Source: Ehretia macrophylla (taxonomy: Eukaryota > Streptophyta > Magnoliopsida > Boraginales > Ehretiaceae). Taken from it: 64,000 bases of DNA. A program made the position numbers and the translations under genes. The DNA lies in contig CM075773.1 in NCBI GenBank assembly GCA_037974665.1, positions 64,510,763-64,574,762 of the forward strand. The letters run 5' to 3'. Positions 45,831 through 57,659 of the stretch are shown piece after piece. Every line of letters starts with the position of its first letter. Within the stretch, counting starts at the first letter, position 1. Under the pieces are notes generated by a model. That model was not told where the DNA came from and made no database searches. It worked only from the letters and a program-made list of their open reading frames with translations.

Positions 45831-48417
45831 AAAATAGTAATTATTTCTATTAAACAAATGTGGTCCAGTGGAAATTTAGCCCTAAACTATAGTAGTAATT
45901 AGTTTATATTTATTATCTTATAGTGTTTGCACTTTGAATCGTTTTATTTTTGGGCTTTTTGACATTTACATTGAATTCTTTTAATATTTTTTTAGGTTGA
46001 TTTTTATTTAAACTAATTTTTTATATATTTCCTAAGTAAACAGTTATGGTTACGGGTATCTATGGTTGTTTTGGACACATAGCACTTATAAGTATGTTTA
46101 GTGATTTTCAAACCCGTTAGGTATCTGTTACGACTTTTTTTTATAGATTATGCTAAACGGTTACAATTACCGATTATCCCTTTTTTGCGATAACTGACAT
46201 GCTGTCATTAATTCTTAGCCCTATATGATTTTGATTTTAACACACAAGGTGATATATCAGTATAAAGGTCATGAAAAGTTTGTGGAATAATTCTACCTTT
46301 TTTTTTACCTATCTTGTAATAGTGTCGCCTCTTTTGCTAGACTTTAGTGATCAAATAAAATTAGAACAGTCTGAAATGTGTGATGAAATAGAACTGAATA
46401 CAAATTAGTGAAATAAAATTAAAACAACATAAAATAAACAATTGGATAAAGTTAAAACCTAAAAAGGAACCCATTATAAATATGAAGATGCGTATACATA
46501 CATACACACACACATACACACACACACATATATATATGGATCCAACTTGTATGGTTGGATATATCCTATAAAAATCCCTAATTTAAAGAATCCTTTGGTT
46601 TTTATTTTTCTTCCAAATTTTTAGTAGTTATGAAATGACTTTTATAGACATTTTTCATATTTGGTAAGGTAAAAACTTTGACCCTTAAAATACACTAATG
46701 AATATTAAGTCTAGGAACCCCTAAGAGATTTCTAAAAACACAAGGATCTAGTTAGAGCAATACATGTAAATCGGGACCTAAATGGCTTTTTCTCAAAGAT
46801 ATAAGATCTTATATGCGTGTGAGTTTTTGTCATATTTGATAGGATTTTTATGTTCTGCGCTTTGATTGCATCTGTCCATTTTTAGTTTTCAACCTAATAT
46901 AATAAGGAAAGACAAAAGCCCTAGTTATATTTTGTAAATAACACTTTTTTTTTATTTGGTACAATAAAAGTTAAAATCGTGATTCAAACTCAAAATCATT
47001 GTTGAAGATAATAAATAATATATTAAACTCCTTTCTAACAACTTAATCTTTTCGAGAGGACTAATTGTCAGTAAAAAACATCTCATAAATATTAAAAGTG
47101 CTCCAACGCACTCCCAAATTACTTCAACCAAAACATGAAAAAAGGAAAATAAATAGCATGAAAGAGCTATATAATGCTCACGAGAAAATTTAACAATGGA
47201 ATCAGCATTAAGTTCTAACGATGTGAGAAAGTTGAATCATGTTAAGTAGATGGTCGGGTTTTTATAGAAATGAAAATTTTGAATCATGTTAAGACACCTT
47301 TGTATTTTTAAGAGATATTATGGCCTTAGGCCTCCCTTAAATTTAAAAAAAAAAGTGATATATATTTTTTTTGGTCAGAAAAAAAAGATATTGTGAGACG
47401 AATGAAGTGCAAAATGGGGCTCTTTGAGTGAACCTACTAAACTAATTAGGCCGATAGCTTAATCTTGTTGAGTAAATAACTGGGCTTGGCCCGTAGCATA
47501 GCTTGAACCACACGTGCAAAGCTAGCCTCCAATTTCAAACCTGAAGAGCCTTGATCTGTGTTTTACCAAGAGTAAACCTAAATCAAAATTTATCTTATCA
47601 ATAGATAATTATGTTTAAAGTCAATATTATCAAAATGATTGAAAGTTGAAAGACCAATCTTTTTAATATCTAGGACGTATTTTTTTGATTCAAGGGAGGT
47701 TTAAGCCATACAACATATATCAATTGTCACCCACGAGAATTGATATTGCAACTTCTTGCACTTAATGCAAGAAGCATAGCACTAGACCAAAGACCCGGTA
47801 GTGTATCTAGGACGCATTTTGAAGAACTTGAATATTCTTTGTTCTAATGGACCGCAAGGTGAACGAAGAAGGTAATCATGCTCTTATATTAAACCAAAGT
47901 ATATTCTCTTGAAATTCATTTATGAAAAAATTGTCTCTTTTGCATGTTTATTGTAATGGAAAATTAGTTCTTCTATTATCTTGTTTATTTCAGGAAATTT
48001 TGAGTTCTCTTTTATTATTTCGCTAAGTGGAAATTATATTAACACATGAAAATTATAACTTAGAGGCCCAAATTCCAAGGCGCGCATAAGATAAAACTTG
48101 TAAATAATTGGCCCAAGCTTAGTATAATACAAGCCTAGGAAGATCGAAAGAAACACAATAACAAAAGCCAGACCTAAAGACTCAAAACCAGAAATCATAA
48201 GTCGAGTACTGATTAAGCAAAACTATGGAAAAAAAAGTTCATAAATAGGAAACCATCCATGCACACAAAATCGCGAGCTGAAAACTGAAACAAAAGAGTA
48301 AATTACTTGTATGGTCTTTTAATTATAGTATAGAGGATAAATCGGTCCTTAATTTTGTAAAATGAATTTTTTGATTTATAGTGTAAAATGAATTTTATAA
48401 TGGTTGACGCCAGTAGT
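45831..48417. other. Unassigned AT-rich spacer with small repeats
   Basis: No supportable gene. It holds a CA/TA microsatellite at about 46499-46538. A diverged copy of the tRNA-like repeat of 6540-7080 lies at about 46940-47075 (CGTGATTCAAACTC, ACTCCTTTCTAACAACTTAA). A possible minus-strand SINE fragment lies at about 47690-47820 (minus: TTTGGTCTAGTGCTATGC, ATTCTCGTGGGTGACA). Confidence 0.45.
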
Positions 48418-51400
48418 TGTAATACCCGAGCCCGAGTGCATACATATCACCTCCATTTGCATATATTTTGTGCATTATTTCTTAAAAGCTTATTTACAAA
48501 TAGTTACTATTTATAAGGATTTTTGACTGTTTTATTTTCTTGGTTTTGTATTTTTCCCATGTTACTTGTCATTTAGGAGACATGAGAAAACTGGAACTAC
48601 GTGCATAGCATATCGGGAACTCAAGTTACAAAAGTATAAGTGTATAGCATAAATAGTAAAAAAAAATCAGCATTTTAGTTTTGCATTTTGCTTTATTTTT
48701 GACTTCATTTGACTCACCTAGCCAAACTACTTGACCCAATAACCCAACCCATTGACCCATTGACCTAATTTAAATTTTTATAATCCAAAATTTCTAAAAA
48801 ATGCTCAAAAAAGGTCCAAAAAATCAGCCAAAAACCATGGTCGAGAATAATATTTTTCTTGCAAAAATTGCTATGGTTGGCCATCTCCATCCATTCCAAG
48901 CTTATTCCAAGTGCATACAAGAGTTCATAAGCCTATATCTAGCATCTACAAGTATTTTGGTGAGGAATTTAGGCAATTATATGCATTTTATATATATGTC
49001 TTAACTTTAATTTTTGAGATTTGATGATATATTGCTTATATATCCATGTTTATGCTTAAATTATTTTCTAATAAGTTAGTAGAACACATCTTTATGAGCT
49101 TTTGACAAGATTAATAGTTAAAATTGAAAAATGCATGTTGGAGAAGATAATGAATAGTGAAATCTGAAGGTTTTGTTAAAATTTGATTGTGAGATTGATT
49201 TTATGCTTTAATTAGGTGCTATAGGTATTAATAAAGATAGATTGATGATCGTGTGAGGTTAGTTTGCTCAAATTTGGATTAAAATGCAAAAATGACTCAA
49301 TTTACAAAGGGGTTTCTGGTGAATTGTGAATTCGGGTGAAATTGAACATTATATTTAGTATTTATAGGGTGAGATAGTGCTAAATGAGTGGTTATGATAC
49401 TTAATTGAACATCGGTTAAGGTACTTGTAGTTAAAATGCATAAAGGGGTTTTTGGGGCTTTTGCAGGAATTGTGGATTAATGGGTGAACTCGAGGGTCCT
49501 AAGGGTGTGTCATAAAGGGTAATTAGGAGAATGAAATAGTTCGTTTGAGAATCTTAAACCTCGTCCTTCGATTGTGAGTCATATTATGTCAATAAACAAA
49601 GGGGGCCGTTTGACTAAGTGTTGAATTTTCTCGTTTTGAGTGTTGGCATAGTCATAATGGGGCATGGAAGCACTTTTGGCATGGTTGTGGCATTGATTGG
49701 GTGTTCAGTTTGTATAGTTGTAGTTCAAACGTACTTGGTGGACTTTCGTGGCTCTGTTGCGTAGCATAGGATTGTGCCATAATGTGCCTAAGAGTGGGTA
49801 GTGAAGTCGGTTTTCCAATTTCATAACTCATTTGGTTGTAGTAGCCTTTAGAAGTTGGGGTTATGAATACTATTTTTGTAGTTTCGTGCCTTAAACTCCT
49901 ATTGATTGCTTAGCTAAGGTCCTTGTTGTTATAATTGCCTTATAATTGAATAGTAAGGTGTTTAAATGCATTTGGATAGCTTGTGTATTCTAAAAGGGAT
50001 GGTATTGTTAGTTGAATAGTTAGTTGATTAATGAATGACATAGCTTAGTTGAATTGAAATTTTATGTATAATGATAGTTTGGACTTAGTTGTTAGCATTC
50101 TTGGTTTATTTATTGATTGTATAGCTTGATTCTTATATATTAAGCGATGTGTCTAATAAGATTTTAGAATAACCTTGTGGTTATATAACTTGTGTAATCG
50201 TTAGATGATATAAAAAAGGTTAGTTTAAGATAATTGAATTAGTGGTTAATAATTATCTTGAAGTTGACTAACTATGTGTTTAATTGTATTTGTGTAGAAT
50301 GTGTACCTAATTGAAGGAGTTTCATGAATTGATTAGTTAAGTGTTATGTGCCTTGTATAGAATGTCACCTTGTTAAGAATTGAGAGAATATGTTTATTTC
50401 TTGTCTACAATGCTAGCTTTAGTGCAAGGGGAGAAGGTTTGAAGGAGAGTTGACAAGCAAAAGGTGAGGGAATCTTCATTCCTTTATGCATCTTAGCTTA
50501 TTTTATTGCTTATAAATTGTATAATTTAGTGTAATTACTTGAGTTTTTGTACGCTTTTCTTGCTAGATTGAGTGCGAGGGCAACCTACTTTGTTGACCCT
50601 CATTTATGTGTTTATTTGCTTTTATTGTTATATTGCTTTATCATTGTTTTCTATGGTTTCGTTTCAATGGTTGCGTAACCTCATCGTCGCGGCGGATGCG
50701 ATCGTCTCGCTGGGCGGCATCGGGCTTGCCAGTGTTGGTTGCCTTAGTTCCATCTGCTATTCTCTCACTCGCTTGGTCTGGAGATTGTCAGGGGGTGTTG
50801 AGTCGTAGGATCGGGTACATCCAGAGTACCCATTGGTGTTTGGGATACCGGCATATCAAGATTGAAATTCGTGGTTCGTGATTCGTGATTCAAAGAGTTG
50901 GAGTGATAAGGGTTATCGCATTGTATCCTTTTTAAATGTGTGGTATTTCATAGTTTAATTGCTTAATTACTATCTTCTATGACTAACTGTTGTATTGCAT
51001 GAAAATACTTTCAAAAACCTCCATGGTTAACTGTTTCCCCTCCCTCACTAAGTATACATGTGTTGTATGCTCACCCCTCTTTCTAATCATCTCAGGTTCG
51101 GGTCCTTTAGAGATTAAGAAGAAGAGGTTCAATTTGGTCAAATGTCTTGACTGGTTGGTTGCCGAGATTGGATGGCTTGTGTGAAGAATGTGATGTTGTC
51201 ATGTATATGTTCAATTTTGAGACGTTTTGGTTTTGTTTGTATTTATTTACTAGCTTGGAAGATTGTAATAGTTAATGTGTTGATGTATAGTTTGGATTGT
51301 AACGGCATGTAATAACTTTAACTTTGCTTTATTGTCAATGTTGCATGATTGTGTGGTCAGTGAAGGTTAGTTGATTAGTTGGACTTAAATTATAAGTAGG

Positions 51401-51714
51401 TTAAATTGATAATATTAGAGTGATATGATAAGCGGTACTAAAACACAGAAATTCAATAGATTTGACCTTGCATGCTTGTATGTCTTCAATGTTGGGTTCC
51501 AAGGATCAGATGGCCTTGAGGAGTTGGTTGTATGTGATGGTAGTGGTAGTTGGGATTTACGGAGAATGTTGGACTTTGGTTTTGAGGTTATAGCTGTTTA
51601 TACAGGTTTTGGATTGTCCTATAAACAAGGGAGACTTCGTCCGTTTTTTCTTGTTTTTCGTGCCATGGGGTATTGGATCAGGGCTCCGGTCTCGTGAGGG
51701 ATCGGGGTGTTACA
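48418..51714 (+). mobile_element. Solo LTR of a Ty3/gypsy element, 3.3 kb
   Basis: It begins TGTAATACCCGAG and ends GATCGGGGTGTTACA. The 5-bp flanks are identical (GTAGT at 48413-48417 and 51715-51719). Blocks such as GGGCAACCTACTTTGTTGA and GGGAGACTTCGTCCGTTTTT match the LTRs at 15978 and 26014, so it is of the same family group. No internal coding region is present. The short open frames inside are LTR sequence. Confidence 0.9.
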
Positions 51715-51719
51715 GTAGT

Positions 51720-52034
51720 TCCCACCCAAATTCTGTCCAAAGATTAGTGGTTTTGACGCCATGAGCCTATAGTATTATTATAGGCATGTGTTCTTCTCGT
51801 GTCAAAATCGTTATTTTTTGGAGAAAATTGGGTAACGGACTAGTGATGTCAAAGTATTGGAAGTCTAAGGATCAAAAAGTTTATTTTGAAAGATCGGAGA
51901 CTTATTTGTTCTTGGTACTATAATTGAGGGACCATATTGAGTAATTAGCCACAACAAAAGAATTTGTAGAAAACTAAAAATCTACGAGCAATTTTAAGTT
52001 GTCCACTTGATAGATTTTTGGGGGTATTAGTTGG
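51720..52034. other. Non-coding spacer
   Basis: The spacer between the solo LTR and the hAT-like element holds no gene. Around 51850-51940 is a short TIR-like phrase of the 'remaining data' type (AAAGATCGGAGACTTA, GGGACCATATTGAGTAATT) that could be the end of an old MULE. Confidence 0.35.
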
Positions 52035-52073
52035 CTTCTCTACAATGGCGGAGCCAGCACCAGGGGCTAAGGG

Positions 52074-52105
52074 AGGGGGGGGGGGGGGAGGGGGAGGGGG
52101 GGGGG
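52074..52105 (+). repeat. Near-pure poly-G tract
   Basis: About 30 bases of G with a few A interruptions. It could form a G-quadruplex; exact length is likely unreliable in any assembly. Confidence 0.85.
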
Positions 52106-52121
52106 CACTATGTCACGGAGT

Positions 52122-52252
52122 CAATATTCGATCTAATAAGTACCTTGTGTCAGAATTGAGAAATTCTATGACTCGGATCTTTAGTATTCTTTTATTTATT
52201 ACCTGTGTCTACTATTTAGGCAGAATATCGACACCCATTCTTACTAAGAAAA
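52122..52252 (+). pseudogene. ycf1: Plastid ycf1 (TIC214) fragment
   Basis: The plus frame reads [15 protein letters not shown], then [19 protein letters not shown] and PILTKK, a conserved part of the N-terminal membrane region of Ycf1, the plastid Tic214 import protein. Only about 43 codons remain. The nuclear copy has no plastid context and cannot be functional. The open frame around it owes its Gly run to the poly-G tract. Confidence 0.88.
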
Positions 52253-52670
52253 GCTAGATAGTATGGTAGAAAGAAAGATTCGTATATTTCTTTTTTACCA
52301 TACTATCGAATCTCATAGAATACTGTCAATTAGAGTCCGTTCATTTAAGATGCGAAATTAGAATTTTTTTCATTTGATTCTGTCAATTTTTTATAAGAAC
52401 TCAGAAGTTAAGTTTCATTCAAATTAATTAATAACTAATTAATCATTTTGACTGACTATTTTTACGTAAATAATAAGTAGAGAAACGGTAAAAACTAGAA
52501 TGAATAGTGCAGCAGCAATAAATGCAAGCATATTTACTTCCATAATCTCATCATTTTTTTTTACTTCGCAATAACTCAGGATTTAATCTCATAGAGATGA
52601 TAGATAAATCTTTTGCCTGTAAAATCAACGAATGAATTACCTTTCGCACTCATTTATGCAAATTTATTTT
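52253..52670 (-). other. Plastid petN-psbM-trnD spacer segment with psbM
   Basis: Sequence around psbM (ATTAGAGTCCGTTCATTTAA, TTTCATTTGATTCTGTCAAT, TCGCAATAACTC, ACCTTTCGCACTCATTTATG) looks like chloroplast intergenic DNA flanking psbM. The join to the ycf1 piece at about 52252 is abrupt; the right limit is approximate. Confidence 0.7.
52439..52543 (-). pseudogene. psbM: Nuclear copy of plastid psbM
   Basis: The minus strand encodes 34 residues and a stop, the normal PsbM length, starting [18 protein letters not shown] and ending [10 protein letters not shown]. PsbM is a single-span photosystem II subunit. Against the usual sequence as I remember it, six residues differ, including Phe for the conserved Pro at 18. 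The frame is open but has no nuclear promoter or transit peptide, so I treat it as a plastid-derived relic. Confidence 0.88.
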
Positions 52671-53396
52671 ATATATATTGCAAAAAAAAAAAAAATCATT
52701 GTCTTTATGCTTAGAATCATGATTTTGATGATAGAGATCACAATGTTTAAAAAAAAAGAATTCACGAGTATTCAATCTAAAATGTTTAATTAATGAAACA
52801 AAATAATTAATTAAAAGTAAAAAACAATCTCCAAATCATTCAAAAAAATTAAAATTGAAATAAATATAAAATTAAACTATAAAAGTATAACTTAAATGCT
52901 AAAACATTACAAAAATAAACGAATCGAAATTTATACACAATGATAAATACATATAGTCTCCAAAATATAAATAATAAATTGAAACCTATTTAAGAATAAG
53001 AGAACAAAAGTGAAAAATGAAAGAGAAAAGCATGAGGAAAGAGAAAGAATAAAAATTAGAGAGTATCCCAAAAAAAAAAATTGATTTTTTTTTTTTTTAC
53101 AAATTTCAGGGGGTGCATGTGCACCCCTTGAAGATAACTTGGCTCCGCCAATGCTTCTCTATGGCCCTCCATATTTTTTTTATCTTCTTTAGCCTAATTT
53201 CAACAATCTCCCTTTTTTTTTTCTCTATAACATGAAGCCAAATAAATAACCCTTTATTTATAAGAATCCTCTATTTTAATTTCACTCTCTATTTTTAGTT
53301 ACTCCCTATTTTAGGAATTTCTTTTTTAAATTTTACTTCAACAACATTTTCTACACACAAAACAAATTAGAGAGCCGCTCTATGGCTCCCTAAAGG

Positions 53397-53830
53397 GCAA
53401 ATTTTCTAAATAGTCTCTATTGTTTACATTATTTTTCACTTTCATCCTCATTGTTTTAAAAGTGGCACGTTTGATCTTCAAAAATTGTAAAAAAATTTAA
53501 TTAAGTACCCAATGTTTACACTTTTTTTTCAATTTCATTCCCATTGTTTCAACAATAACACACTTGGTCCTCAAAGTTTACAAAAAAATTCAGTTTAGTG
53601 CATTGTGTGATCTGCACATAAAACTTTAGGACTAAATTGACAAAAAGTTAAAATATTGTGGAGTAAATTGAAATTTTTTGTAAACTTTAAGGACTAAAAG
53701 TGTCACTTTTATAACAATAGGGATGAAATTAAAAAAATGTAAACACTACGGACCAAGCACATCACTTTTAAAACAATTGAGATTTAAAAAAAATGCATCA
53801 ACATTAAAAACCATTTGTGAAATTTTCCAT
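53397..53830. repeat. Foldback repeat with long inverted arms (MITE/MULE-like)
   Basis: The left arm (AAATTTTCTAAATAGTCTC, TTGTTTACATTATTTTTCA, CATTGTTTTAAAAGTGGCAC, GGTCCTCAAAGTTTACAAAA) recurs inverted in the right half. Arms of about 190 bp meet near 53615. Internal direct repeats within each arm resemble MULE-type termini. No coding content. Confidence 0.6.
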
Positions 53831-55060
53831 CGCTAAATCTCTTGAGACTTCGCGCAAATAATAAGGGCTCCCTAAAATAGAGTCACAAATAAAAAGTTAT
53901 TGAAATAAACTTTGAGCATTTGCCTCTAAATCATTTTAGAAAGGTTGTTAAAGTTAGCCATATTCAGCATACAAAGTAGCTTTCTGACAAGCCTTCACTT
54001 GCAATATTTGCTTATAGAGTAAAAAACTTTTAGTCCCTCAGGTTTAGCAAAAAAGCCTAACTGATCCCTCAACTTTTCAAAACCCCCAAACTAGTCCCTC
54101 CCGTTAGCTTTCGTCAGTTAAACTTAAAACCTTGGAGAGTACAAAGGTCATTTTGCCTTATATGGAAAAAAATATGTATGTATACTCAACAGACACACAT
54201 TAAACACGCTTAGCCAACAAAACACACACACACACACACACACACACAACACCATCGGACACACACCCACACACGCCAACCTTCGACAAAAAGCACATTT
54301 GAGCCGCCGGACGCACACACGTACATGCGAACCTTTGATGGAAAGACAATCTGAGCTGCCAATTGCTTCAAGGTTAGTTTTTTTTCCTTTTTTGTTTTGA
54401 TCACCATGTATGATTTTAAAGCTAGGGTTTAGCGTTTAACAATTAAGGTTTTTGTGCATTTTTTATTAATTAATAAATTGGCCTTGAAGTTTAGATTTGT
54501 GTATGATTTTAAAGCTAGGGTCTAGCGCGCGCGTGTATATATATATATATGTATGTATATATATATGTATGTATGTATGTATGTATGATTTTCCATGGGT
54601 TGTGTGTTATATATAAGAGAAGTTTAGAATACAAGTGAAAAGGGACATTGTATTTTGTTAGGACTGAATTTAAGCATGACATGAAATGCACATAACAAAG
54701 AGCAATTTGTATTGATGAGTCAAAAGCTGAAATTATAGAGTTAATAAAACGTAAAAATATAAGAAAATTCTTCAAGTTTTTATGCTAAAGCTACTCAGTA
54801 TATATATACTTGTGCTCAATACTTTTTTGTGATAAAAGCTAACAGATTCTGTTGTAACAATTTCTATGCTCTCTGCTGCCTAATCACTTCTATATTGTTC
54901 TTGGTGTGTTTAGTGTGTATATATATAATTGAGGAGAGCGTGTGTATATCTATCTATCTATATATAGTGTGCATGTGTGTATAATTTGCCATGGGTTGTT
55001 TGTTATACTTGGTTGTGCATTAGCCTTACATGCTTCTATGTTGGCGTGCTTTGCCTCTAT
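53831..55060. other. Non-coding region with microsatellites
   Basis: No gene. It contains a (CA)n run at 54222-54248, a (TATG/TA)n run at 54533-54587, and a local duplication of GTATGATTTTAAAGCTAGGG (about 54408 and 54501). A TIR-like phrase (TAGTCCCTCAGGTTTAGC, CCCCCAAACTAGTCCCTCC) lies at 54030-54130. Confidence 0.55.
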
Positions 55061-57083
55061 TTAACTGTCATGGTTGTCCACAAACGTGATGTTTCATTTA
55101 GGTGGGACTGGTAAGATGGAACTTTGAACATGTGGATGCAAAATCTAGACTTATTACGCTTATACATGAGTACGCGTTGGACAGACCCTGTGGGTATGAA
55201 CTCTAAATACGTACTATTAAAGAAAGAGTCCACTTACACCTACAAGCTTCTAAGTGGGCCATTGCTCTTAATCTTAAACATGTGTGGATGAACCAACGAA
55301 GTTGAGTGTTTGCACTTTAAGCCATTATGGGTGTAGTCTAAATGCTTAGGTCACTTACTCTATGGTTTGGATGTATAAGACTTGATTAGAAGGGATATGC
55401 ATATGCAATAAGGAGTCTATACATTAATCATTCTCTTAGAATGATCCAAGCTAGATCGTTCTGAATCTATGCGCATAGTAACACTAATTGTGTTAGATGG
55501 TACACTTGTGGGTCGCTCCCATGATCAAGTGGATAACTTCCGGAAGATGGTTAAATTGTGGATTAGAGAATCTAAGGAGATAAGATGTAGTCAAAGAGGT
55601 GATAGCTAGTATACTTTAGGAACATGCCTTTGACTATGAATGAGTATAGAAGGACAGAGTGGTCAAGACAACACTTAGTTGGACAAAAGATAAAGTGTCA
55701 TGTATAGACTGACTAACTCCTATTTAATCAGTAATTATCTTGGAGTACAACCATAGTCTTTTAGTGGAATAGACTTGGTTAAAATGATGAAGTATTGTTA
55801 GGGGACTAGCGAGAATATTTGAATCATTTTCAGAGAAAGGATAATTATGTCTTTGGTCCATGTTCTAGCCATTTACCTTGTAAGTGTCTAAGCTAAATAA
55901 AGATAATCCATTGATAGTTAGAAATCAAAGTAGACTTTGTATTTTGGGAAATAGTTTCTATTTTGATTATTGGCAGAAATTGAATTATAAGATTTATATG
56001 ATTAATTGAAGTCTAAAAAATACTAGAATATTTAAGATAATTTTTTCCATTATTAGAAAAATAGTTTATTCTTAAATAGTAGTTTAAATTTGGACTTTGG
56101 GAATTAATCAAAGGTTATTTAATTAATTGGCAATTAGATAATAAAAATAGACTTTCTATTTTATAGAAATGGGATTTCTATTTTTAATTATTGGTTGTAA
56201 TTGAATTAAATAAATAACAAATTAATTAATTAGAGCACACTGGCTAAGCCAGGACCCTAGGTCGTAGACCATGGTGGACGCGTGGGTCCAGGGACATTAT
56301 TGGCATAGAAATTTCGACCATAGGGAGGAAAAATAAGAGGAATGAGAAAAAAATAGGAAAAGGGTTTTTCCTATCCCACATTGATTTTTCAAGATTTTTT
56401 CCTAGAATTCTTTTCTTATAAATAGGCCTCTACCCCAAGCTCTTCAATTGCACAATCTCTTCTTGAGATATTTTCTTTCTCTCTCTCTTTGAGTAAGCTT
56501 CATATTTTGAAGAAACTCAAAATAGTTTTCTTTTTATTTTAGTTTAGAAAAATCTAGTCCCACAACTAGATTACACTTAGGCTAAGGATTTGGTCATAGA
56601 AGAGAAGATTAGAGTAGAGAAGTGGAAGTTGTTTTGTCCCAAACGTGTGGATCATTGTGCTAAGGTGAAATATTTTTCTTGTTTCGTTCTTTATAAGAGG
56701 TATGCCTTAGATCCTTGTTTTGTTTTGGAATTAAACTATAAACTGTTAATGTTTTACTATTTCATGTTTAATCACATAAGATCCTGTATGATTGTTTCCG
56801 CCATGTTCATAGAAATTTTTTGAATATGAATCATGCTAGTATATATCAGTTTCTTTCAATATCTAGTTAGGAATGCTTCAATATAGATGCGGATTTTGAG
56901 TTTTGTCTTTTGTTTTCTTTCTCAATTTGTTAATTGGAAAGAATGTAACTAAATCTAGGTAGAAAGTTTGTTGACTTAGATTAGATATTCAGTGTCAAGT
57001 GTTTGTAAATCACACCATTTACCATAGCTCAAAAGGTGTTTTCATTAATATTAAACTTTCGTGGGGCATCTTTCCAAACTTAA
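55061..57083. other. Probable LTR-like or other repeat sequence, boundaries not found
   Basis: No gene is supported. Around 56410-56560, CTTATAAATAGGCCTCTACC followed by CTTCAATTGCACAATCTCTT and a CT-rich leader looks like the promoter and leader of a copia-type LTR. I could not find TG...CA ends with a duplication, nor homology to the LTR at 59621. Confidence 0.35.
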
Positions 57084-57134
57084 TTGTGTGACAGTCCCAT
57101 ATTGGTTAAATTTACAATGATTTCAATATTCTAC

Positions 57135-57560
57135 CATGCTAGAGTTTTTGCCTTGACACGAGGTGATGCCCGTGTAGATGATGTTATTGTGACAGGTATC
57201 CTCCCTATTTTTCATGAGTACCCGCATGTGTTGTTTGACACTAGGTCAAATTTTTATTTTGTATCTCCTAGTTTTGCATCATTATTGCCTATATAACCAG
57301 AGTCACTAGATACTGATTTGTGTGTAGAGACCTCTGTTGGGGGATCTATCATGATTAATCTTGTGTATCGTGACTGTGTCATTAGATTCGCTGATAGGGA
57401 TTTACATGTTGATTTAGTGGACTTTAACATGAAAGACTTTGATGTAATCCTTGGTATAGACTGACTAGCCCGATATCTTGGGCATGTTGATTATTTTGCA
57501 AAGAAAGTGGTCTTTTTGTTACCTGATGAGCTTAAGATCGTATTTGAGGGAATAAAATCC
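57135..57560 (+). pseudogene. Gypsy protease remnant
   Basis: ARVFALTRGDARVDDVIVTG is followed by HVLFDTRSNFYFVSPSFAS. The active site (family D-S/T-GAT/SHSF) reads DTRSNFYF, so the conserved Gly and the Ser/Thr-His are lost. DFNMKDFDVILGID follows, with a TGA stop where relatives have Trp. Confidence 0.78.
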
Positions 57561-57659
57561 TCTATACCCCACATAATTTCAGTGATTAAGACTCAAAAAT
57601 TATTGACGAAGGGTTATCAGGGGTTTTTGGCATGTATAGTGAATTCAAAAGCGAAAAAA

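Larger units (their letters stand above)
52043..53153. mobile_element. Non-autonomous hAT (Tip100-like) element carrying plastid DNA
   Basis: The ends CAATGGCGGAGCCA and, inverted, CATTGGCGGAGCCA match the CAGTGGCGGAGCC-type termini I associate with hAT/Tip100 elements. The 8-bp flanks are identical: CTTCTCTA at 52035-52042 and 53154-53161. The 1.1-kb element has no transposase. Its left half contains a poly-G tract and two chloroplast fragments; its right half is A-rich. Confidence 0.78.

Noticed and set aside
52018..52257. 79-codon frame with a Gly run
   Set aside because: Made of the element end, the poly-G tract and a ycf1 fragment; not a gene.
54210..54407. Cys/Val-rich minus frame
   Set aside because: Product of a CA microsatellite.
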